DNA from: an uncultured Pirellulaceae bacterium | GTDB taxonomy: Bacteria > Planctomycetota > Planctomycetia > Pirellulales > Pirellulaceae | Length of the DNA: 64,000 bases | NCBI GenBank assembly: GCA_937929805.1 | Contig: CALFUT010000009.1 | Location: forward strand, 1 to 64,000 | Reading direction: 5' to 3' | Shown here: positions 55,584 to 64,000 of the stretch, one piece after another | Position numbering within the stretch: the stretch's first letter is position 1 | Layout of the letters: each line of letters begins with the position of its first letter | Notes under the pieces: model-generated | Databases searched by the model: none | Told to the model about the DNA's origin: nothing | Seen by the model: only the letters and a program-made list of their open reading frames with translations | Translations under genes and position numbers: made by a program

Positions 55584-56112
55584 TTTTAGTCCTGCTGGGC
55601 CACAAATGGGCGTCTCGTTGACCGACGCGTTCGACGAAGCGAGCGCGAGACTGGTGGTTTGTCACACCATAAAGTTCGGGTTGGCGAATCGTCTTGTGTT
55701 TGAATTTTGGAGTTTTACCGAGGTGCCAACCCGCAATTTAAATTTCACAAACCACTAGGGCGGGATTCCTAGTCCGGACGGTTCATTCATCGACAACCTT
55801 TGTCCAGTCGTTTCATGTTTATTCACCCGTAGAAACGGAATAACAGGAAAACTTTAACAAGCATGTTAAAATGGGAGGTCTGCATGTGGTCTGCTTGTGG
55901 TTGGGTGAAATGGTTGACGGACCGATGAAGCACGCGTAGCCTGACAGCATGATTGCTTTAGCAATCCAAGTTTTTGGGCTTCGCAATACGGTCATTCAGC
56001 TCGGTATCCGTGCCGATAACGAACGATCTGGCAACCAGCGCCGATCCTCGTGGTTTTCAAGCCTCGTGGTTTTCTGGTCAAAGCAATAAGTTGACGATTC
56101 GAAGAGGTTCTT
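55584..56112. other. divergent regulatory spacer
   Basis: This 529-base spacer between the secretin and a small membrane protein has no supported gene. It holds AT-rich stretches (around 55730-55750 and 55845-55875) that could carry the two divergent promoters. I could not assign boxes with confidence. The small gene at 56113 has a GAGGT-type ribosome site at 56103. Confidence 0.35.
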
Positions 56113-56640
56113 ATGAGTTTTGATTTTCCTTCCCAGCCTCAGCGGCAGGTTCGCCCCCGTGGCGGAGGATGCGGGCGTCTGCTTTTCATGATGATGATCA
56201 TGTTTGCTGTCTATTACATGTTTTCTGGTGGTCGCGCTCAGCAACAGAAACCAGACCGTGGCCAAGGTGGTCCGGGCGACATTCTTGCTCCGCTGCCAAG
56301 GCAGAATGATCGTGAAGATCTGAAACAAGAAATCTTTGGGGACGGAACGGTGGGTTCGACGATCGATCGTCAACCATCGGGCCGGCAGATGCCGTCCACG
56401 GGGCGTTCGGGTGCGGAACGAGGTTGGCAGATGGACGAAGTGGAGCCTGCCACGAATTCAAATAATGACTTTCGAAACGACAGTCGTTTGCCGGCTCCGA
56501 CAAACTCTCAGCAACGATCCAAAAATGATTGGTCGATCGGTGACGCTAACGATCTGAAGGCCGAAGCCGTTCCAGCGGGCCGCCAGCAAGCGCCGCTGAA
56601 GAAGGCCGAAAGTGGCTGGAAACTGGAAGAGGTCGATTGA
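56113..56640 (+). CDS. small single-pass membrane protein with repeated tail motif
   Basis: A 175-residue protein. One hydrophobic helix (LLFMMMIMFAVYYMFSGG, about 23-40) follows a glycine- and arginine-rich start. The rest is polar and disordered-looking. Three spaced motifs share a tryptophan-acidic pattern: GWQMDEVE, DWSIGDAND and GWKLEEVD, the last at the very C-terminus. They may be binding sites for one partner. No family recognised. GAGGT precedes the start by eight bases. Confidence 0.65.
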   Translation: MSFDFPSQPQRQVRPRGGGCGRLLFMMMIMFAVYYMFSGGRAQQQKPDRGQGGPGDILAPLPRQNDREDLKQEIFGDGTVGSTIDRQPSGRQMPSTGRSGAERGWQMDEVEPATNSNNDFRNDSRLPAPTNSQQRSKNDWSIGDANDLKAEAVPAGRQQAPLKKAESGWKLEEVD

Positions 56641-56707
56641 GTCTGATTTCGAGTTGATTGACTCCGCGTCTTGAAACAACGCCTTCGTTTGCGTCGGTTC
56701 GTTCAAT

Positions 56708-57700
56708 TTACATTGGGCATAGCTGATCAATCCGCTCAAGCTCGTCTTGGTCGAAGTCCATGTTGTTGATTGCTCCAACGCAATCGATGACCTGCGATGG
56801 TTTACTCGCGCCGATGATGGTCGTCGTCATGCGTGGATCACGCAACGCCCATGCGAGTGCCATTTGAGCCAGCGTTTGCCCTCGCTCGTTGGCTAGGTCG
56901 TTCAATTGGCTGACGGTATGGACCAACTGGTCCGTGATCGTTTCGCTCTTTAAGAACTCGCCCAACGCCGCGCGGCTGTCGGCAGGAATGCCGTTCAAGT
57001 ATTTATTGGTCAACAGGCCTTGAGCCAATGGAGAGAACACGGCACACCCGCATCCAATTTTCTCCAACGCGTCTAGGCGGTTGTCTGTTTCGGGGTACCG
57101 CTCAAACATCGAGTAGCAGGGCTGGTGGATGACGCACGGGGTACCTAGGTCGTTGAGAATTTTTGATGCGTCGATCATCTGTTGGCTAGAGTAGTTGGAA
57201 ATGCCGACGTACTGTGCCTTGCCTTGTCGGACGATCGCGTCGAGTGCCGACATTGTTTCGGCCAAGGGCGTCTGTGGGTCAAACCGGTGATGATAGAAGA
57301 TGTCAAAGTAGTCCAGCCCCGTGCGTTTTAGGCTCTGGTCGATGCTGGCCATCAGGTATTTTCGGCTTCCCCAATCGCCATAGGGGCCAGACCACATGGT
57401 GTAACCTGCTTTCGAGGCGATGATCAATTCGTCTCGGTATTGACCAAATTCGGACTTGAGCATCTTGCCGAAGTTCTCTTCCGCCGAACCCGGTGGCGGA
57501 CCGTAGTTGTTGGCAAAATCGAAGTAGGTGATGCCTAAGTCGAATGCCGTTCGAGCGATAGTCAACGCATTATCGTAGTCGTCTTGGTGCCCGAAATTGT
57601 GCCAAAATCCAAGCGAGATCACCGGCAGATTTAATCCGCTCAGGCCACAGCGGCGGTACTGCATTGAGTCATAGCGATTTTTGGAAGCGGCGTAGGTCAT
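56708..57700 (-). CDS. gpr: aldo/keto reductase (L-glyceraldehyde-3-phosphate reductase type)
   Basis: About 330 residues, very close in pattern to E. coli YghZ/Gpr: YDSMQYRRCGLSGLNLP, SLGFWHNFGH, FDFANNYGPPPGSAEENFG, SKAGYTMWSGPYGD, and SPLAQGLLTNKYLNGIP. The catalytic Tyr is in FANNYGP and the Lys in ASKAGY. It reduces small aldehydes with NADPH; detoxification of L-glyceraldehyde 3-phosphate or methylglyoxal is known for the family. The start at 57700 gives MTYAASKNRYDSMQYR, which matches the family better than the upstream ATG. Confidence 0.9.
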   Translation of the reverse strand: MTYAASKNRYDSMQYRRCGLSGLNLPVISLGFWHNFGHQDDYDNALTIARTAFDLGITYFDFANNYGPPPGSAEENFGKMLKSEFGQYRDELIIASKAGYTMWSGPYGDWGSRKYLMASIDQSLKRTGLDYFDIFYHHRFDPQTPLAETMSALDAIVRQGKAQYVGISNYSSQQMIDASKILNDLGTPCVIHQPCYSMFERYPETDNRLDALEKIGCGCAVFSPLAQGLLTNKYLNGIPADSRAALGEFLKSETITDQLVHTVSQLNDLANERGQTLAQMALAWALRDPRMTTTIIGASKPSQVIDCVGAINNMDFDQDELERIDQLCPM

Positions 57701-57832
57701 GGCGGTGGATTCGATCTCTTCGTGACGTATTTTGTCTACCAGAGCAAATCTTACCACGTCCGATCCTCATGTCTCCAGCCCCGCCCTGCTGACCAGAGGG
57801 CTGGAAACGCGATTTGTTTAAAGCAACATGCT

Positions 57833-59026
57833 CTAGCGAGTCATCGAGACCATTGGCATCTGCCGGAATTGAGCCATGGCACTGTCGACTCCGTGGCGTA
57901 GCGTCCATGCCCGATTAGTCGCATTGTGATTGTGTTGGGCGCGACTGAGTGTGTTTTGAATCATCGTCATTGTGTGAGCTGGCACTCCTTGAACGCCAGT
58001 TCGGTTTAACGTCTGCAAAACTGCCGTGTAAGTATCGCAGCAGGCTTGATGATGTCCCGAATTGAATTGCGGAACACCTTGCATGACAGCGGCGTTCAAC
58101 ATCTCCACCGCTTCCCCGGGAGACAACACCTGCGCAGGAGTCACTTGGTCGCTCGGCAGCAACACGGAATCGATTGCGTGAATGACGCCGTTGGACGCTT
58201 CCATGTTTTTCGCCACAATTTTGGCGTCGTTGATCGCTAGCCCTTGCTCGGACACGGTCACTCGAACGCTCTGGCCAAGCAGCGTCGACGCGTTGCCTGC
58301 CTTGACTGCTTGATCGTCGTAGACTCGTCCCGCCACAACGTGATACTTCAGAATGTTCACCAACTTTTGACGGTTGGCTGGCTGCAAAAGTTCGTCAACG
58401 GTCCCGGCAGGGAGTTTTTGAAAGGCATCGTCGGTTGGCGCGAAAACGGTGAACGGTCCAGCTGATCCTAGAGTCTCTGCTAGGCCGGCTTCGGTTACCG
58501 CTGCAAGAAGCGTCTGAAACGTGCCCGCATTTGAAGCCACCGCAGGAATTGTGTCTTCTGCCGGGAGTAAAACTGAATCGATAATGTGAATCACCCCGTT
58601 GGAGCACTCGATGTCCGTCTTCACGATGCTTGCTCCACCAACGTTGGGTGAATCGTCGTCGATGTTCAGCTCCAAGCGTTGCCCGTTTACCGTTTTGGCG
58701 AACGGCAGCGAGTACGCATCTGCCGCGCGGACCGAGCCCGGCACGACGTGGTACGTCAAAACAGCCGCCAGCTTGGCTTTGTTTTCAGGCTTCAGTAGGT
58801 CTTCGATGATGACCGGATTCACTTTGGCGAACGCTTCGTCCGTTGGCGCAAACACGGTGAAGTTGCCTGTCGCGAGTGTGTCTGCTAATCCCGCTGCTTT
58901 GGCGGCCGTCAGCAAAGTGTTGAACTGTCCCGCAGCGGAGGCAGTTTCGACAATGTTCTGTTGAGCAAAAAGTTGTCCCGATATCGAAGTCAGCGATACA
59001 ATCGCGGCGATTAAGAAACGCGTCAT
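57833..59026 (-). CDS. secreted protein with two fasciclin (FAS1) domains
   Basis: A 397-residue protein with a signal peptide (FLIAAIVSLTSISGQLFAQ). Two FAS1 domains (about 20-155 and 160-290) show VFAPTDEAFAKVNP and VFAPTDDAFQKLP at their starts and GVIHIIDSVLLP / GVIHAIDSVLLP at their ends. The C-terminal 90 residues are a histidine-rich, alpha-helical region of unknown function (GHHQACCDTYTAVLQ). FAS1 domains mediate adhesion. The ATG at 59026 is preferred over a GTG two codons upstream. Confidence 0.92.
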   Translation of the reverse strand: MTRFLIAAIVSLTSISGQLFAQQNIVETASAAGQFNTLLTAAKAAGLADTLATGNFTVFAPTDEAFAKVNPVIIEDLLKPENKAKLAAVLTYHVVPGSVRAADAYSLPFAKTVNGQRLELNIDDDSPNVGGASIVKTDIECSNGVIHIIDSVLLPAEDTIPAVASNAGTFQTLLAAVTEAGLAETLGSAGPFTVFAPTDDAFQKLPAGTVDELLQPANRQKLVNILKYHVVAGRVYDDQAVKAGNASTLLGQSVRVTVSEQGLAINDAKIVAKNMEASNGVIHAIDSVLLPSDQVTPAQVLSPGEAVEMLNAAVMQGVPQFNSGHHQACCDTYTAVLQTLNRTGVQGVPAHTMTMIQNTLSRAQHNHNATNRAWTLRHGVDSAMAQFRQMPMVSMTR

Positions 59027-59221
59027 CGTCACACCCTACTATTCAGTTTGGTTTATTGGATTTGGCGGCCCACGCACTCGGTCGCTGGGGATCAACACGC
59101 ATCGGCACCTTTTGCTAACCGACGAGCCCATCGTCACAAAACAGAAAATGACGGAAAATGCGGCGAATGCTCCGTCACGAAGCCCTTTTTCGAGCGCTCT
59201 TTCGCGGCCCGCAGTTGGCGA

Positions 59222-60118
59222 TCAGTTTTTCACGGTTAGCCAGATTCCAACCAACGCGATGATGGTGCTTGCTAGGGCCTGCCACGTTGCCCGGTGTCCG
59301 TGAAAAATCCAAACGACTGGGATTGCGAACAGCGGGCAGGTTGAAAGGAGTGTTTGAGCAATCGCCAGATTGTCGCCACTGTAGGCGACCTGACACATCC
59401 AGATGCCGAGCCACGTCCCTAGCGTGGTAGCCAACAGCAATTTTTTTAGGTCGTTTGAACGAAACAATGACAAGAACGCCGTTCGATGTTTCGACCGAGA
59501 AAGCAAGACTGCGGAGGTGATGATTGCCGCAATCAGCAGTCGGATTACGGTTGCCTCGAGCGGATCGCAATGTTGCAAACCCCGCGACGAAAATAGTCCT
59601 CCAACCGCTTGGCAAAAAGCGCCACCGATTCCACAGGCCACGCCAGCGATAAACTTGCCGGGAACCAATCCCGGGGCTTCGACATCGCCTCGCTTATCGG
59701 CGACCACCGCAATGATTCCGGCCATCGTCAGAGAAATTCCTAGCATGACGGTCCAGCCCAGCTGTTGATCCAAGAACTGGTATCCCAGCAGTGCCGCAAA
59801 CAGTGGACTGAAACAGGCAATGATGAACGACCGCCGTGCTCCAAGGATCTGTAGGCTACGAAAATAGAGAGTGTCGCCAATGACAAGGCCCGCCACGCCG
59901 CTCAAACCGACCCAGCCCCACGCGGCAACGCTGGTCGTGAACTGAAAGTTTCCCGTAACCGTGGCAAAGACCAACCAGTGGACGACCAAGAAAAGGAAAC
60001 CAACACAGTTCTTGCAAGTGTTCAGCGTAAGGGCCGATAGCTTGATGTCGCCCCAAAGCATGGCCGAGAACGTCCACAGCAGTGCCGAGCACAATGCGGC
60101 GACTTCACTTGTCTGCAT
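59222..60118 (-). CDS. EamA/DMT-family transporter
   Basis: A 298-residue protein with about ten hydrophobic segments in two similar halves, as in the drug/metabolite transporter superfamily (EamA). Landmarks are FVVHWLVFA, LYFRSLQILGARRSFII in the first half, and AQTLLSTCPLFAIPVVWIFHGHR in the second. The substrate cannot be predicted. It stands alone on the reverse strand, with a short spacer to the protease gene. Confidence 0.88.
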   Translation of the reverse strand: MQTSEVAALCSALLWTFSAMLWGDIKLSALTLNTCKNCVGFLFLVVHWLVFATVTGNFQFTTSVAAWGWVGLSGVAGLVIGDTLYFRSLQILGARRSFIIACFSPLFAALLGYQFLDQQLGWTVMLGISLTMAGIIAVVADKRGDVEAPGLVPGKFIAGVACGIGGAFCQAVGGLFSSRGLQHCDPLEATVIRLLIAAIITSAVLLSRSKHRTAFLSLFRSNDLKKLLLATTLGTWLGIWMCQVAYSGDNLAIAQTLLSTCPLFAIPVVWIFHGHRATWQALASTIIALVGIWLTVKN

Positions 60119-60176
60119 AGGTGGTCCGTCTCGTCGCGATGCGCGGCAGAAGTTGAAAGGTGGTGGCTGCTGTTTG

Positions 60177-61829
60177 TTAACTTCGCGTCAGTGCGACGTC
60201 GCCCATTTTGGCTTGTTCAGGAGCGCCCGGACCGATCCGTAGACCGCCCTGCACTGTCAGAGGTTTGTATCCCGCTGCGGCCACGACCAAACTGTAAGCC
60301 ATCCCCTTCGGTAACTGATCGGGAAGGGTGAAACTTCCGTCGCTGGCGGACTCGGTCGAGGTCACCACGTCGGATTCCTTGCGGTCGTTCAAGAATGAAC
60401 GCAAGGAAACGTTTGGCTTGACCACAATAATCAAACCGTTCTTGATCGGTTTGGAGTTGACGATATCGACCAGTCGCCCGGACACTTCTGCGTCGGATTC
60501 ATCGACCAGTTTGCCGACGGTCATTTTTCCTTCGAGTGCAACTTCACCCCGAATACCGATCACCAGCTGGTATTCGCCATCCGGAACGCCGCGGCGATTA
60601 CTGATCTTGACCGTTTTTCGCCCCGAGTCTCCATCGTCCCATTTCTCAATTTGTTCGATGATGACCTCGCCATCATTCATCCAGACGGCACTCCATGGCG
60701 TCCCGTTAGTAAAGTTGTCGTAGTCGAACGAGGCATAAACTTCGTCGACTCCTGTTGGAATCGACAACGTCGGATTGATAGGGCGTCCGTCGGCCGCCAC
60801 CTGCGTTGAAAACAGCAGGTTGGAGAACGTTGGTTTCTCTTTTCGGGCGGATGGATCGAAGTGCCGGATTGGCTCGACGCGTTGGTCGGGCAGATCGTCG
60901 GAGTCACCCGTTCGATCTTGCGCGATTCGCATGCCGGCCTTTTTGAGCAGCGGAATTGCTAAGTTGACTGGCCGCAGACCGTTAATGAAGCCACCGATCG
61001 CCATCGGAGTGTCTCGCTGATCGACTCGGCCGTCGCGGTTGGTATCCAAAACCGGTCGAGCATCCACCGGCGTGACTCCGGAACCGGCTGCTGCTTGAGT
61101 CGGTACGCCAACCAATCTTCCGTCTTCATTGACTCCGGTGCCACCACTGTTGCCACCAGCGATCGTCGCATCGGTTTTGACCCACGCCCGCGAAGCGTTA
61201 ACGCCTCGCTCTTGCGAGAAGCCAGAAACGTTACCCGATGTGAAGGTAACCGTTTCGCCTCCGATGCCCGGGTACCCAAAAATCGACAACCGATCGCCTA
61301 GCTCCAGCGTGTCGGAATCTCCCAACGCGACCGAAGGAAGTTTCAATCGCCCCACGGGCTTCCCCTTCACGTCGTGAGTAATCCGAATGACAGCCAGATC
61401 CAAATCTGCGTTGTAGTTAACCACTTCAGCAAAATAACTGAGCGCCGGAGCGCGGTCTGAGCGTTCGGTGATTGAGATCCCCAAGCGATCCGCCGGAGGC
61501 GATGACATCCCCATCGCTCGCGGGTTGGCGACGTGGCAATTGGTCAGGATGATTCCTTGAGGATGCACAATGGTGCCGCTACCGGTCCACGCAGACGTCA
61601 TGCCGCCCATGAAACCTTGGCGGAGTGCGACGATTTGCACAACGGATTTCATCACGTCGCCCACACCGCCTCGCCCGGGTTCTGGCAGCGGATCAAGCTG
61701 AGGGAAATTGGTGCGACGTCGTGAGCTGCTTTGGCCAGAACGTCGTTGGCCGCCAGCAGATCGACTCTGGTCATGAGCCTGACCGGCCTGATTTAAAATG
61801 GACTCGAAAATGTCAAGCAAACCGGGCAT
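60177..61829 (-). CDS. trypsin-like serine protease with carboxypeptidase-regulatory-like C-domain
   Basis: A 550-residue protein. A disordered basic N-terminus (QRRSGQSSSRRR) precedes a trypsin-like S1C domain (about 60-260) with catalytic His in TNCHVA, Asp in ADLDLAVIRI and Ser in IAGGNSGGTG. A calcium-like DTNRDGRVDQRD segment lies within. The C-terminal part (about 440-550; VSGRLVDIVNSKPIKNGLI, GYKPLTVQGG) resembles carboxypeptidase-regulatory-like beta-sandwiches. No PDZ domain is evident. There is no clear signal peptide, so location is uncertain. A DegP-like quality-control role would be a guess. Confidence 0.85.
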   Translation of the reverse strand: MPGLLDIFESILNQAGQAHDQSRSAGGQRRSGQSSSRRRTNFPQLDPLPEPGRGGVGDVMKSVVQIVALRQGFMGGMTSAWTGSGTIVHPQGIILTNCHVANPRAMGMSSPPADRLGISITERSDRAPALSYFAEVVNYNADLDLAVIRITHDVKGKPVGRLKLPSVALGDSDTLELGDRLSIFGYPGIGGETVTFTSGNVSGFSQERGVNASRAWVKTDATIAGGNSGGTGVNEDGRLVGVPTQAAAGSGVTPVDARPVLDTNRDGRVDQRDTPMAIGGFINGLRPVNLAIPLLKKAGMRIAQDRTGDSDDLPDQRVEPIRHFDPSARKEKPTFSNLLFSTQVAADGRPINPTLSIPTGVDEVYASFDYDNFTNGTPWSAVWMNDGEVIIEQIEKWDDGDSGRKTVKISNRRGVPDGEYQLVIGIRGEVALEGKMTVGKLVDESDAEVSGRLVDIVNSKPIKNGLIIVVKPNVSLRSFLNDRKESDVVTSTESASDGSFTLPDQLPKGMAYSLVVAAAGYKPLTVQGGLRIGPGAPEQAKMGDVALTRS

Positions 61830-62047
61830 GAGTTTAACCTGTTGTGAAAGGTGATCAGAATGAAGTGGTTCGCTTTTGCTTTCTAAAATGCAAACTTAAA
61901 AAAGCGAACCGGCTGTCGAAACTTCTTCGTCCGGAATCGACCGTTTGGTTCATGCGAAAAAATGCAAATGAACCTATGATGTTCACGGGCTCGGACAGCC
62001 GACGCTATTTTATACGGGCAACAACAAAGGCAGCAACACGCGTGGCC

Positions 62048-62995
62048 ATGAAAATCAATATCTGCTCCGGTTACTCGCTGGATTCGCCCAAAGGGAACAC
62101 CGTCACTGCCAAGCGAATTGAACGCTTGCTTCGTAAGGCGGGGTACGACGCGACGGCCATGCACACGGATTCTCCTCCGCGCGCGGACGTACAGATTTGT
62201 CTACATGCCTTCAAAACGGCGGCGGCTTCGATCTCGTTCGCAGAACAATGTCCTGACGGTCGATTGTTTGTTTTCCTGACAGGTACCGATTTGCATGGAG
62301 GGGTTGAGCAACGGCCGGAACTGGCGAATCGAGTGCTTGATTTGGCCGAACGATTGATTGTGGCTCAGCCAGCCTGCTTGAGTGAGATGCCTGATCAATG
62401 GCGTTCGAAGACGACGGTGATTTATCCAAGTATTGAATTGCCCGATTTGCCAACGGTCGAAACGCCCCAAGTTCCGCTGTTCACCAACGTCGGCCATTTG
62501 CGAGAAGTTAAAAATCCGCATTTGATGTACCGAGCGTTGCGGACGATTCCTGATCCGTGTTGTGCGGTTTCTTTGGGCGTTGCGCTTGAGCGGGTTGAGG
62601 GTCAGCAAGCGTTGATTCACCAGCGACAGGATGCGCGGTACCTATGGAAAAGCGATTTCGATCGCCCGACAGCGCTCGCGTGGATGAAGAGTTCAATCGC
62701 AACGATCAATAGTTCGTTCTCCGAGGGCGGTGCGAACAGCGTGCTCGAAGCGATCCAATTGGGCGTGCCGGTTCTGGCAAGCAGCATCGCGGGCAATCGC
62801 GGATTTCTTGGTGATGATTACGGAGGCTACTTTGACTCGGACGATGCGGATGAGTTGGCCAAGTTGATGAGCCGATGCCTGAATGATGACGCTTTCATTG
62901 ATAGCCTGAAACAGCAACAGGCCGTCCGGCAACCATTGTTCGCGACGGACAGCGAGATCGATGCTTGGAATCGCTTGATAGACAACAGAACCTAA
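62048..62995 (+). CDS. glycosyltransferase related to SenB (TIGR04348-type)
   Basis: A 315-residue GT4/GT-B-like protein. Its pattern matches the TIGR04348/SenB group: GNTVTAKRIERLLRKAGYDA, HAFKTAAASISFAEQ, FVFLTGTDLHGG, ERLIVAQPACL, VGHLREVKNPHLMYRA, and SSFSEGGANSVLEAI. SenB makes the selenosugar of selenoneine synthesis, but other members of this group act on other donors. The partners SenA and SenC are not here, so selenoneine synthesis is not implied. The start at 62048 is preferred; the frame is open upstream but unlike the family. Confidence 0.7.
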   Translation: MKINICSGYSLDSPKGNTVTAKRIERLLRKAGYDATAMHTDSPPRADVQICLHAFKTAAASISFAEQCPDGRLFVFLTGTDLHGGVEQRPELANRVLDLAERLIVAQPACLSEMPDQWRSKTTVIYPSIELPDLPTVETPQVPLFTNVGHLREVKNPHLMYRALRTIPDPCCAVSLGVALERVEGQQALIHQRQDARYLWKSDFDRPTALAWMKSSIATINSSFSEGGANSVLEAIQLGVPVLASSIAGNRGFLGDDYGGYFDSDDADELAKLMSRCLNDDAFIDSLKQQQAVRQPLFATDSEIDAWNRLIDNRT

Positions 62996-63055
62996 AACTT
63001 GGCACTCGGATCGGGGCAGTCTCAGTCTTGAAGGGAAGCGACTCGTGCGTGCAAG

Positions 63056-64000
63056 TTACCGCGTGCGAGCAAGCACGAACTGGGCGATGGTGCGGAGGGA
63101 TGACGAGTACGGGCTGCTGTCAAGCGAGTCGGTGAACTCGATTGCCCGAGTCGCATAGTCGGCGGCAGTCTTTCGTGAGTACTCGGTTGACCCCGTGCTT
63201 TCCAAAATTGGAATCACGGCGTCTGGTTTTGCTTCGCCGGATCGCAACAGTTCAAGAAAAGATTCTCGTTGGTCGGCAGTCAGATTGGCTAGGCAGTGAA
63301 TCACCGGCAGGGTCGGTTTCTGGTTAAGCAAGTCGGTGCCCAAGGTCTTTCCGACGGTGTCTGCTTCGCCGGCTACGTCCAGCAAGTCGTCAACGATTTG
63401 AAATGCGATACCAATGTTCAGACCGTACTTGCGGAAGCTTTCAACTTGTTCAACGCTTCCGTCGGACAGCAGTGCTCCGACGCCGCTTGCACAGGCAGTT
63501 AGCTCAGCCGTTTTATCACTGATCATCTGGGTGTAGTCAGCCTCGGACAGATCGAAGTTTCCACGCCACGCATTCTGCCGCATTTCCCCTTCACAGACTC
63601 GGTTGCTGGATGCGGCCAACATGCGTACGGCTGCGGTCGATTCCGAGAAGCTGGCGACGTGAAAGGAATGAGTAAACAAGTAATCGCCCAACAACACACT
63701 GACTTTGTTGCCCCATTTCGAGTTGGCCGTTGGCTCGTGCCTGCGGGTGTCGGCTTCGTCCAGAATGTCGTCGTGAACCAGTGTTGCGGTGTGAACCATC
63801 TCCAGCGCGGCAGCCATCTGCAACGCAGGTTTTTTGATGGTGCCCAGACAGCCGGCTGACAGCAGCACGAACGCCGGTCGCATTCGTTTTCCGCCAAGCA
63901 ACCAGCTATGCTCCAGCAATTGGTCGACCCACGGCGTCTCGCTGCTAAGTTCGGTACGAAGAATCTCCTCAACCGCCGCAAGCTCGTCCTTGATCGGTTC
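63056..64000 (-). CDS. ispB: polyprenyl diphosphate synthase (5' end beyond window)
   Basis: The frame is open to the right edge, so the N-terminus lies outside. The visible 314 residues hold GGKRMRPAFVLLSAG, the first aspartate-rich motif LVHDDILDEADTRR, GDYLFTHSF, and the second FQIVDDLLDVAGE. These define trans-prenyl synthases of the octaprenyl/heptaprenyl type (IspB, HepT), which make the quinone side chain. Product length cannot be read. The C-terminus ends ARTR. Confidence 0.9.
   Translation of the reverse strand, partial: EPIKDELAAVEEILRTELSSETPWVDQLLEHSWLLGGKRMRPAFVLLSAGCLGTIKKPALQMAAALEMVHTATLVHDDILDEADTRRHEPTANSKWGNKVSVLLGDYLFTHSFHVASFSESTAAVRMLAASSNRVCEGEMRQNAWRGNFDLSEADYTQMISDKTAELTACASGVGALLSDGSVEQVESFRKYGLNIGIAFQIVDDLLDVAGEADTVGKTLGTDLLNQKPTLPVIHCLANLTADQRESFLELLRSGEAKPDAVIPILESTGSTEYSRKTAADYATRAIEFTDSLDSSPYSSSLRTIAQFVLARTR

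Overview
The window looks like a piece of a planctomycete chromosome, most likely a Rhodopirellula-like member of the Pirellulales. The evidence is a secreted sulfatase, dockerin-type calcium repeats on an exported nuclease, a large RTX protein whose reading frame carries the planctomycete-type leader motif FQRLEDRKLLA, signal peptidases with inserted domains, many exported proteins of unknown function, and long non-coding spacers filled with palindromic repeats. No phage, plasmid, CRISPR array or rRNA is visible. The only mobile-element coding trace is a transposase tail at the left edge (2-157).

Layout. 1-2.2 kb: transposase remnant, small membrane protein, then a reverse-strand pair encoding a VTT/DedA-like membrane protein and uracil phosphoribosyltransferase. 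2.3-6.7 kb: two signal-peptidase-like S26 proteins and an LptB-like ABC ATPase. 7.0-10.6 kb: deoxyribose-phosphate aldolase, a complete aldehyde dehydrogenase and a half-length relative. 10.8-15.4 kb: a membrane-anchored coiled-coil protein and a sulfatase. 15.4-21.2 kb, reverse strand: ClpB, DnaK and an FHA protein. 21.3-31.7 kb: YhcC-type radical SAM protein, tRNA-Cys(GCA) with terminator, an exported STN-like protein, a TPR protein, DUF2891, FKBP isomerase, uridine kinase, a HExxH protein overlapping tsaD, an IscA-type protein and cysteine desulfurase. 32-41.5 kb: Nudix protein, bL32, a TolC-like lipoprotein with a basic tail followed by an acidic lipoprotein, an M50 protease fusion and a dockerin nuclease. 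41.7-45.8 kb: a compact reverse-strand glycosyltransferase cluster, and a membrane-anchored beta-propeller. 46.8-55.6 kb, reverse strand: a membrane protein, a large RTX protein, and an operon of secretin, lipoprotein and FliG-like protein. 56-64 kb: small membrane protein, aldo/keto reductase, fasciclin protein, EamA transporter, trypsin-like protease, SenB-like glycosyltransferase and a polyprenyl diphosphate synthase cut by the window end.

Themes. Much of the window serves the envelope: signal processing, LPS export, glycosyl transfer, outer-membrane channels, secretin, RTX and other exported proteins. The rest is housekeeping: chaperones, Fe-S assembly, tRNA modification and nucleoside salvage.

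The most unusual non-coding signal is a family of about 178-bp elements with inverted ends. Copies lie at 6675-6852 and 41478-41654, with decayed relatives at 24863-25041 and about 732-905. Each sits just after a stop codon and in the same orientation as the gene it follows. Other points are a long imperfect hairpin at 31783-31974, a leader with two terminator-like hairpins before the TolC-like gene, and a nine-G run that separates an ATG from the RTX reading frame.
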